In this document: in pieces, positions 1-4,546 of the stretch | How positions within the stretch are numbered: position 1 is the stretch's first letter | How the letters are laid out: every line of letters begins with the position of its first letter | NCBI GenBank assembly: GCA_016650415.1 | Contig: JAENVU010000235.1 | Location: 1-6,010 of the forward strand | Direction of reading: 5' to 3' | Length of the DNA: 6,010 nt | Source of the DNA: Acidimicrobiia bacterium | GTDB lineage: Bacteria; Actinomycetota; Acidimicrobiia; IMCC26256; JAENVU01 | The notes under the pieces: generated by a model | What the model saw: only the letters and a program-made list of their open reading frames with translations | Database searches by the model: none | What the model was told of the DNA's origin: nothing | Made by a program: the position numbers and the translations under genes

Positions 1-59
1 CCCATCGCCCGGAGTTGCGCTTCGGCATCGGCGCGCACTGCGCCCCAGGTCAGGTTCAG
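1..59 (-). CDS. prmC: PrmC/HemK release-factor glutamine methyltransferase, N-terminal fragment
   Basis: Only the first 18-20 codons are in the window; the gene continues past the left edge. In the frame overlapping the end of prfA the translation reads TWGAVRADAEAQLRAMG. This resembles the start of PrmC proteins, which often begin with Met-Thr-Trp and a helix rich in Ala, Glu and Leu. PrmC methylates the Gln of the GGQ motif in release factors and commonly lies directly downstream of prfA, as here. No ATG, GTG or TTG occurs in this frame ahead of the TW pair. The likely start is therefore CTG, either at 59-57 (overlapping the prfA TGA as CTGA, with GAGGA nine bases upstream at 73-69) or at 53-51 (giving MTW). 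A GTG at 38-36 is the first conventional start but would remove the TW segment. The catalytic NPPY motif lies outside the window, so identity rests on the N-terminus and position. Confidence 0.6.
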   Translation of the reverse strand, partial: MNLTWGAVRADAEAQLRAM

Positions 60-1138
60 GAGTCTGCGTCCTCGAGCTGCTGCTGGCGTTCCTCGGCCAT
101 GAGTCGCTGCACCAAGGCGTCGAGGTCGCCGGAGAGCACTGCATCCAGGCTGTGCAACGTGAGGCCGACGCGGTGGTCGGTCACGCGGTTCTCCTTGAAG
201 TTGTAGGTGCGGATCTTCTCGGATCGTCCGCCCCCGCCCACCTGGCTGCGTCGCGCGTCGGCGGTTTCGGCGGCCTGGCGTTCCTGCTCGACCTGGAGCA
301 ACCGTGACCGCAGGATCCGGAACGCCTTCTCCTTGTTCTGCAACTGGCTCTTCTCGTCCTGACACGTCACCACGAGACCCGTCGGCCGGTGCGTGATGCG
401 AATCGCGGAGTCGGTCGTGTTGACCGACTGTCCGCCCGGGCCCGTCGACCGGTACGTATCGATCTCGAGATCGCTCGGGTCGATCGCGATGTCGACCTCT
501 TCGGCCTCGGGCAACACCGCAACCGTTGCCGCGCTCGTGTGGATTCGACCCTGGCTCTCCGTGGCCGGAACCCGCTGCACCCGGTGCGGCCCTGCTTCGT
601 GCTTCAGGTGCGACCACGCGTCCGGGCCGCGCACCACGAAGGTGATCTCGCGAAATCCGCCCATCTCCGAGGGTTGACTCGACAGGACCTCGGTCTTCCA
701 CTTGTGGGCATCGGCGTAGTAGCCGTACATGCGGTAGAGGTCCCCCGCCCAGAGGTTCGCTTCCTCCCCACCTTCGGCACCGCGGATCTCGACGATCACG
801 TTCTTCCCGTCGTTCGGATCCTTCGGGATCAGCAGTTCCTTGATCTCGGCGTCGAGCCGGCCGCGCTCGGCATCCTTGTCGGCGATCTCCTGTTTGAGGA
901 ACGCCAACATCGCCGGGTCCGACTCGATGGCCGCGAGTTCGCGGGCGTCGGCCAACTCCGATTCATTGGTTCGGTACGTGCGGTAGGCCTCCACGATCGG
1001 CCGCAACTCGGACGAGCGGCGACCGGCGTCGGCTGCCGCCTTCTGATCGCCCGCGGCATACAGGTCTGACAGCGTGGACTCGACCCGTTCGAGTTCAGCT
1101 TCGAGCTCCGCGAGACGGGAGAACATCGGATCGGCCAT
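56..1138 (-). CDS. prfA: Peptide chain release factor 1 (RF1)
   Basis: This 360-residue protein has the normal length of RF1, the cytoplasmic factor that reads UAA and UAG in the ribosomal A site and triggers peptide release. An N-terminal coiled-coil region (about residues 5-105) precedes the core. The stop-codon recognition tripeptide PAT is at 191-193, in the context GPHRVQRVPATESQGRIHTS; PxT marks RF1, whereas RF2 has SPF. The catalytic GGQ is at 235-237 within STGPGGQSVN, followed by the conserved RSEKIRTYNF and VTDHRVGLTL segments at 306-328. The start is ATG at 1138; a second ATG at codon 5 is possible. No Shine-Dalgarno sequence precedes it, but a TAGCCT box ends seven bases upstream. 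It lies 45 bases after the DUF1385 gene, and its stop touches or overlaps the start of prmC, whose product would methylate Gln237. Confidence 0.98.
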   Translation of the reverse strand: MADPMFSRLAELEAELERVESTLSDLYAAGDQKAAADAGRRSSELRPIVEAYRTYRTNESELADARELAAIESDPAMLAFLKQEIADKDAERGRLDAEIKELLIPKDPNDGKNVIVEIRGAEGGEEANLWAGDLYRMYGYYADAHKWKTEVLSSQPSEMGGFREITFVVRGPDAWSHLKHEAGPHRVQRVPATESQGRIHTSAATVAVLPEAEEVDIAIDPSDLEIDTYRSTGPGGQSVNTTDSAIRITHRPTGLVVTCQDEKSQLQNKEKAFRILRSRLLQVEQERQAAETADARRSQVGGGGRSEKIRTYNFKENRVTDHRVGLTLHSLDAVLSGDLDALVQRLMAEERQQQLEDADS

Positions 1139-1145
1139 TGCGGCG

Positions 1146-1151
1146 AGGCTA
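1146..1151 (-). promoter_or_regulatory. Candidate -10 box (TAGCCT) for prfA
   Basis: Read on the minus strand, TAGCCT fits the actinobacterial TANNNT pattern and ends seven bases before the prfA ATG, the spacing expected for a leaderless transcript. No convincing -35 hexamer is visible 17-18 bases further up, and no Shine-Dalgarno sequence is present. A short match in a 45-base gap can arise by chance, so this is a suggestion only. Confidence 0.3.
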
Positions 1152-1183
1152 ACGAATGCCCGCGATCACGAACGGCTCCGGCC

Positions 1184-2080
1184 TCAGGCGGCGACCCGGG
1201 CGTCGACCTCTGCCGATTGCTCGGCCGTGAAGACGGCTCGCAACGCGGCGATCGCGACCTCGATCTGTTCCAGGGTCGGTTCCCGCGTCGTGAGTTTCTG
1301 CAGCGACAAGCCTGGGATCATCATCGTGCGGACCCAACGCCGGTCCATGTGCCGCGCCGCGAACCGGATCAGCTCGTAGGCCAAGCCGGCGATCACCGGG
1401 ATCAGGATCACGCGCGAGAGGATCAGGTACGGGATCGCGGGCCGGCCGATGAATGAGTACACGATGATCGCGAGGGTCAGCACCGTGAGGAGGAAGTTGG
1501 TGCCGCATCGCACATGGGCCGTGGTGAAGGTCTGCGCGGACTCGGGCGTGAGCGGGACGTCGTTCTCGTACGCGGCGATCGACTTGTGCTCGGCGCCGTG
1601 GTACTGGAACACCTTGCGGATTTCCTTCATCCGCCCGATCAGTCCGAGGTAGCCGAGAAACAGCGACAGGACGAGCAGACCCTCCAGGGCATGGAACGCG
1701 ATGCCGGTGACGCCGAAGAGGCTGCCGAGGCCGCGGGCGCCCAAGGCCGGGAGCAGGATGAAGAGGCCGATCGACAGCGACATCGAGATGGCCATCGTGA
1801 CGCCCATCGCCGTTCCCGAGAGCCGTTCGTCTTCGGGCATCTGGAGGTTGGCGGAGTACGACAGGGCCCGCATGCCGAGCCCCATCGATTCGGCCAGGTT
1901 CATCACGCCGCGGACGAGCGGGATCTTGCCGTACCGCTCGGCCCAGCCGGGAACATCGTGGACCGCGACGTCGATGTCGCCGTCGGGAGTCCGTACCGCG
2001 ACGGCCCAGGTCGACGCGCCGCGCATCATCACGCCTTCGACGACCGCCTGGCCGCCCATGTATCGCGGCTGGTCACTCAA
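1184..2080 (-). CDS. DUF1385 (YqhQ-like) multi-pass membrane protein
   Basis: This is a 298-residue protein of the DUF1385 / COG3872 family, known from Bacillus subtilis YqhQ. Its molecular function is not established to my knowledge, although the family has been labelled a predicted metal-dependent enzyme. The conserved N-terminal block GGQAVVEGVMMRG is at residues 9-21. Hydrophobic segments lie at about 92-112, 124-147, 195-212 and 216-236. Between the second and third is the family signature QYHGAEHK (159-166), then H189 and RCGT (191-194); these His, Glu and Cys residues could form a metal or active site. The conserved tail PGLSLQKLTTREPTLEQIEV covers 256-275. The start is TTG at 2080, five bases after the rpmE stop; the AAG-rich end of rpmE may act as a purine-rich ribosome-binding site. 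The tight spacing implies co-transcription with rpmE. The same gene is found between rpmE and prfA in some Firmicutes, as I recall. Confidence 0.93.
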   Translation of the reverse strand: MSDQPRYMGGQAVVEGVMMRGASTWAVAVRTPDGDIDVAVHDVPGWAERYGKIPLVRGVMNLAESMGLGMRALSYSANLQMPEDERLSGTAMGVTMAISMSLSIGLFILLPALGARGLGSLFGVTGIAFHALEGLLVLSLFLGYLGLIGRMKEIRKVFQYHGAEHKSIAAYENDVPLTPESAQTFTTAHVRCGTNFLLTVLTLAIIVYSFIGRPAIPYLILSRVILIPVIAGLAYELIRFAARHMDRRWVRTMMIPGLSLQKLTTREPTLEQIEVAIAALRAVFTAEQSAEVDARVAA

Positions 2081-2085
2081 GTGGC

Positions 2086-2289
2086 TTACTTCTTCTTCGC
2101 GTACCGCTTGTTGAAGCGCTCGACCCGGCCACCGGTATCGACCAGTTTCTGCTTACCGGTATAGAACGGGTGGCACTCGGAGCAGAGCTCGACGCGCAGC
2201 TCGGACACGGTCGAACGAGTCACGAACTCGTTGCCGCAGGAGCAGTGCACCTTGCACTCGGTGTAGGTGGGGTGAATGTCGGTCTTCAT
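2086..2289 (-). CDS. rpmE: 50S ribosomal protein bL31, zinc-binding (C+) type
   Basis: This is a 67-residue protein of normal L31 length. bL31 binds the central protuberance of the large subunit and contributes to a bridge with the small subunit. The N-terminus MKTDIHPTY, the CSCGNEF segment (16-22) and CSECHPFYTGKQ (36-47) are family hallmarks. Cys16, Cys18, Cys36 and Cys39 form the zinc-ribbon set, making this the zinc-containing paralog and not the Cys-less, Zur-regulated form; Cys12 is additional. The C-terminus is basic and ends in three lysines. The start is ATG at 2289. Only a weak GGA precedes it, while a TAGACT box ends nine bases upstream. It lies 74 bases after rho, and that spacer contains a strong two-tier inverted repeat. 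The DUF1385 gene follows after five bases. Confidence 0.98.
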   Translation of the reverse strand: MKTDIHPTYTECKVHCSCGNEFVTRSTVSELRVELCSECHPFYTGKQKLVDTGGRVERFNKRYAKKK

Positions 2290-2298
2290 GATCCGTCC

Positions 2299-2304
2299 AG
2301 TCTA
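2299..2304 (-). promoter_or_regulatory. Candidate -10 box (TAGACT) for rpmE
   Basis: On the minus strand TAGACT matches TANNNT and ends nine bases before the rpmE ATG, suitable for a very short or absent leader. No good -35 is seen. If used, transcription would begin below the neighbouring hairpin, so rpmE could be made both from the rho transcript and separately. Chance occurrence is possible. Confidence 0.3.
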
Positions 2305-2308
2305 GGAA

Positions 2309-2347
2309 CTCGGGCTGTGGGAGGTAGAACCCCTCCCTATTCCCGAG
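2309..2347 (-). promoter_or_regulatory. Two-tier hairpin in the rho–rpmE spacer; candidate L31 leader RNA or attenuator
   Basis: On the minus strand CTCGGG pairs perfectly with CCCGAG, and inside it, after a 4/4 internal loop (AATA facing ACAG), GGGAGG pairs perfectly with CCTCCC around a seven-base loop. The 39-base element thus has two exact six-base-pair stems in tandem. It lies 17 bases after the rho stop and 19 bases before the rpmE ATG. The bases that follow (TTCCTAG) are only mildly U-rich in RNA, so it is a poor classical intrinsic terminator. Ribosomal protein genes often carry leader RNAs that bind their own product, and L31 leader motifs have been described for several bacterial groups, including Actinobacteria, as I recall. 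I have not matched this to any specific consensus. A partial terminator between rho and rpmE is the alternative. Confidence 0.55.
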
Positions 2348-2363
2348 GTGCACCAGCGCCCGA

Positions 2364-4301
2364 TCAGCCGCCGGGTGTCGGCGCCTTGGCGATCTCGGCG
2401 AGGAACTCGTCGTTGGATTTCGTGGTCTTCAGCTTGTCGATGAGCAGCTCCAGACCCGGGGCCGACGAGCCCTCTTGCGCCAGGGCATTGAGCACCCGGC
2501 GCAGCTTCCACACCTGGTTGAGCTCGTCCCGGTCCATCAGGAGCTCCTCGTGCCGGGTGCTCGACGCATTCACGTCGATGGCCGGGAAGAGGCGGCGCTC
2601 GGCCAACTTGCGGTCGAGCTTCAGCTCCATGTTGCCGGTCCCCTTGAACTCTTCGAAGATGTGTTCGTCCATCTTCGAGTTCGTGTCGACCAATGCCGTC
2701 GCGATGATGGTGAGCGAGCCACCCTCCTCGACGTTCCGAGCGGCACCGAAGAACCGCTTCGGTGGGTACAACGCACCGGCGTCGATACCACCGGACATGA
2801 TCCGACCGGAGGCCGGCGCCGCGAGGTTGTAGGCCCGGGCGAGACGGGTGATGCCGTCGAGCAGGATCACGACGTCCTTGCCGAGCTCCACGAGTCGCTT
2901 GGCCCGCTCGATGGCCAACTCCGCGACGAGCGTGTGCTCGTCCGACGGGCGGTCGAACGTCGAGGCGATGACTTCGCCCCGTTGCACGTGCCGGCGCATG
3001 TCGGTGACTTCCTCGGGTCGCTCGTCGACGAGCAGGACCATGAGGTGCACTTCGGGGTTGTTGCGCTCAATCGCAGCCACGATCTGCTTCATGATCGTGG
3101 TCTTGCCGACCTTCGGCGGCGAGACGATCAGGCCGCGCTGACCTTTCCCGATCGGCGACAGCAGGTCGACGATACGGCCGGTGAGCAGCGTCGGGTCGTC
3201 CAACATCTCGAGGCTCAGGCGTTCGTCCGGGAACAGCGGCGTGAGGTCCTCGAACCGGGGGCGGTTCTTCGCCGACTCGATCTCCATGGCGTTGATCTCG
3301 TCGACCCGCAACAACGCGGGGTACTTCTCGTTGCTCGCCGGTGGGCGGGTCGCGCCCTTGATGAAGTCGCCCTTCCGTAGGGCGAAGCGACGAACCTGGG
3401 AGGCCGAGACGTACACATCGGCCCGCCCGGGCAGGTACCCGGTCGTGCGCATGAAGCCGTAGCCCTCGTCGCGAAGGTCGAGGAGACCCTGCACGTCGAT
3501 CGGCTCGCCCGAGAACTCGCGGGTTTCGGCATCGGCACCGCGATCGCGATCGGCGCCGCCGCGTTCGTTGCCTCGCTCGTTGCCGCGGTCACCACCGCCA
3601 CCGCCACTGCCTCCGCCTCCACTGCCGGAACGGTCCCGGCCGCGGCGCCGACGCCGGCGGCCGGACCGATTGCCTTCGCCAAAGGACGCCCGCTCGTCAT
3701 CGGGGTCGACGCGCGGTGCGCGTGCCGATGCATTGTCGTTGGAGCCGCCCGCCCTCGAGGTTGATCGTTCCGACTTGGATTCGGATTTCGCATCGGACCG
3801 GGCGTCGGTCTTCACCTCGGTCTTGGTGTCCGACGTGCTCGTTGCGCCGCCACTCGGCGCGTTCCGCCGCATCGGCCGCGGTGCCACCTCGGGCTCGTCG
3901 TCGCCACCGCCGAGGGAGTTCTCCTCCTCGGCGATCGCGGCGAGGTCACCGTCGTCGCCGGAGAGTTCCGACGCTCGCTTCGAACGGATCGCTTTCCGTG
4001 CCGGCGCGGCGGCCGGTGCGTCCGCCGCGGTCTCGGCGGACGACTCGGTCGTCGCGGTCCGCTTGCCGGTCTTGGCCTTGGTGGCCTTCGTTGCCTTGGC
4101 GGGCTTGGCCGCCGCATCACCGTTCGCGTCACCGTTCGCGCCGCCATTGGCGCCGCCCGTGGCGGCCCCGAGGATTGCGTCCACGAGGTCGGCCTTCCGG
4201 AGACGGGTGACGCCCTTGATGCCCATTGCGCCAGCGATCGCGTGCAGTTGTTCGCGATCCTTGCCGTCGAGCATCGAGCGTTCGAGTTGTTGCTCTGCCA
4301 T
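2364..4301 (-). CDS. rho: Transcription termination factor Rho with long disordered insert
   Basis: Rho is a hexameric RNA-dependent ATPase/translocase that ends transcription of untranslated RNA. This 645-residue form is much longer than the 419-residue E. coli protein. Residues 1-48 form the N-terminal helical domain (TRLRKADLVDAIL). Residues 49-264 are a low-complexity insert. The RNA-binding fold starts near 265 (EGYGFMRTTGYLPGRADVYV). Core motifs follow: Walker A SPPKVGKTT (394-402), VDERPEEVTDM (425-435), Walker B VVILLDGITRLARAYN (477-492), ALYPPKRFFGAARNVEEGG (510-528), DTNSKMDEHIFEEFKGTGN (539-557) and the arginine-finger region KLAERR (565-570). All catalytic elements look intact. 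The start is ATG at 4301 with AAGGAG ten bases upstream, the best Shine-Dalgarno in the window. A 245-base gap separates it from the upstream mutase-like gene. The structured leader would fit Rho autoregulation, which is known in E. coli. Confidence 0.98.
   Translation of the reverse strand: MAEQQLERSMLDGKDREQLHAIAGAMGIKGVTRLRKADLVDAILGAATGGANGGANGDANGDAAAKPAKATKATKAKTGKRTATTESSAETAADAPAAAPARKAIRSKRASELSGDDGDLAAIAEEENSLGGGDDEPEVAPRPMRRNAPSGGATSTSDTKTEVKTDARSDAKSESKSERSTSRAGGSNDNASARAPRVDPDDERASFGEGNRSGRRRRRRGRDRSGSGGGGSGGGGGDRGNERGNERGGADRDRGADAETREFSGEPIDVQGLLDLRDEGYGFMRTTGYLPGRADVYVSASQVRRFALRKGDFIKGATRPPASNEKYPALLRVDEINAMEIESAKNRPRFEDLTPLFPDERLSLEMLDDPTLLTGRIVDLLSPIGKGQRGLIVSPPKVGKTTIMKQIVAAIERNNPEVHLMVLLVDERPEEVTDMRRHVQRGEVIASTFDRPSDEHTLVAELAIERAKRLVELGKDVVILLDGITRLARAYNLAAPASGRIMSGGIDAGALYPPKRFFGAARNVEEGGSLTIIATALVDTNSKMDEHIFEEFKGTGNMELKLDRKLAERRLFPAIDVNASSTRHEELLMDRDELNQVWKLRRVLNALAQEGSSAPGLELLIDKLKTTKSNDEFLAEIAKAPTPGG
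3510..4157 (-). repeat. Low-complexity insert of Rho (residues ~49-264) with short tandem repeats
   Basis: This part of rho encodes about 216 residues that should be intrinsically disordered, in patches of differing charge. They are, in order: four-residue repeats GGAN/GGAN/GDAN/GDAA (49-64, a 12-base DNA repeat at 4110-4157); a Lys/Ala/Thr-rich stretch (66-82); an acidic patch (112-137); a Ser/Lys/Asp-rich stretch (155-190); a run of six arginines (215-220); poly-Gly/Ser (226-237); and RGNE repeats (239-248). Actinobacterial Rho proteins commonly carry inserts here, and in Micrococcus luteus and M. tuberculosis they have been linked to altered RNA binding. The opposite strand shows long open frames only because of this composition. 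Confidence 0.85.
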
Positions 4302-4311
4302 GAAGATGTTG

Positions 4312-4317
4312 CTCCTT
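4312..4317 (-). promoter_or_regulatory. Ribosome-binding site of rho (AAGGAG)
   Basis: AAGGAG on the minus strand ends ten bases before the rho ATG at 4301. It supports this start, which also gives the complete N-terminal helical domain. It is the only clear Shine-Dalgarno sequence at a gene start in the window. Confidence 0.7.
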
Positions 4318-4350
4318 GGGTCGATGGACCACAGAAGTTGGAATCCGGCT

Positions 4351-4382
4351 CCGGAGAAATCCGGTCCGGGAACGGGCGGACC
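4351..4382 (-). promoter_or_regulatory. Overlapping alternative hairpins in the rho leader
   Basis: Two inverted repeats share bases on the minus strand. GGTCCG (4382-4377) pairs with CGGACC (4368-4363) around an eight-base loop. CCGGA (4364-4360) pairs with TCCGG (4355-4351) around TTTC. Bases 4363-4364 belong to both, so the two full stems cannot form together. This arrangement lies about 50 bases before the rho start and could act as a switch between two folds, though short GC stems are common in such DNA. Confidence 0.35.
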
Positions 4383-4449
4383 CGTCGCGTTGAGAAAGAA
4401 CCTCGCCGGGGGTCACGACCATGTTCGGTCCCGCTCCGGGGCAAGAGAA

Positions 4450-4468
4450 AGCTCAGGAGTTCCGAGCT
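4450..4468 (-). terminator. Possible intrinsic terminator or attenuator between the mutase-like gene and rho
   Basis: On the minus strand AGCTCGG pairs with CTGAGCT (seven pairs including one G·U) around a five-base loop, followed directly by TTCTCTTG, a modest U-rich tail in RNA. It lies about 80 bases after the stop of the mutase-like gene and 150 bases before rho. It could end the upstream transcript or, if transcription starts at the TATGAT box at 4532-4537, lie within the rho leader. The stem is weaker and the tail less pure than in a textbook terminator. Confidence 0.4.
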
Positions 4469-4490
4469 GGCGCAGTCGCTCTGGCGGGGT

Positions 4491-4506
4491 CCCAGCCAAT
4501 GCTGGG
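4491..4506 (-). promoter_or_regulatory. Perfect inverted repeat CCCAGC-ATTG-GCTGGG in the rho leader
   Basis: An exact six-base-pair stem with a four-base loop lies 40 bases downstream of the stop of the mutase-like gene. No U-run follows (next bases ACCCCGCC), so it is not a simple terminator. It may be a structural element of the rho leader, a transcript-stabilising stem-loop for the upstream gene, or a chance GC-rich repeat. Confidence 0.4.
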
Positions 4507-4531
4507 GTACCGACGAGGTGGCGCTGGGGCC

Positions 4532-4537
4532 ATCATA
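4532..4537 (-). promoter_or_regulatory. Candidate -10 box (TATGAT) for rho
   Basis: TATGAT differs from the canonical TATAAT at one position and is the best -10 match in the 245-base gap upstream of rho. It is flanked by GGCC on both sides, giving a small GGCC-N6-GGCC inverted repeat. The -35 region would fall inside the last codons of the mutase-like gene, where only a weak GTCGCA is seen at 18-base spacing. Transcription from here would give rho a leader of roughly 220 bases containing the inverted repeats at 4491-4506, 4450-4468 and 4351-4382. Confidence 0.45.
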
Positions 4538-4546
4538 GGCCGGAAC

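Noticed and set aside
389..1069. 226-codon plus-strand open frame opposite prfA
   Set aside because: Antisense to RF1, low-information Arg/Val-rich product, no ribosome-binding site.
1514..2164. 216-codon plus-strand open frame opposite the DUF1385 and rpmE genes
   Set aside because: It spans two real genes on the other strand and their junction and shows no domain.
2475..3380. 301-codon plus-strand open frame opposite the rho catalytic core
   Set aside because: It mirrors the conserved Rho ATPase region, with no motif of its own.
3591..3625. GCC/ACC-rich plus-strand run resembling a simple repeat locus
   Set aside because: It is the complement of the Gly/Ser codons in the Rho insert and needs no separate explanation.
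4129..4422. 97-codon minus-strand frame starting in the rho leader and overlapping rho out of frame, considered as a leader peptide
   Set aside because: No Shine-Dalgarno sequence, Arg-rich frame-shadow product over the rho start, and no feature that would link it to regulation.
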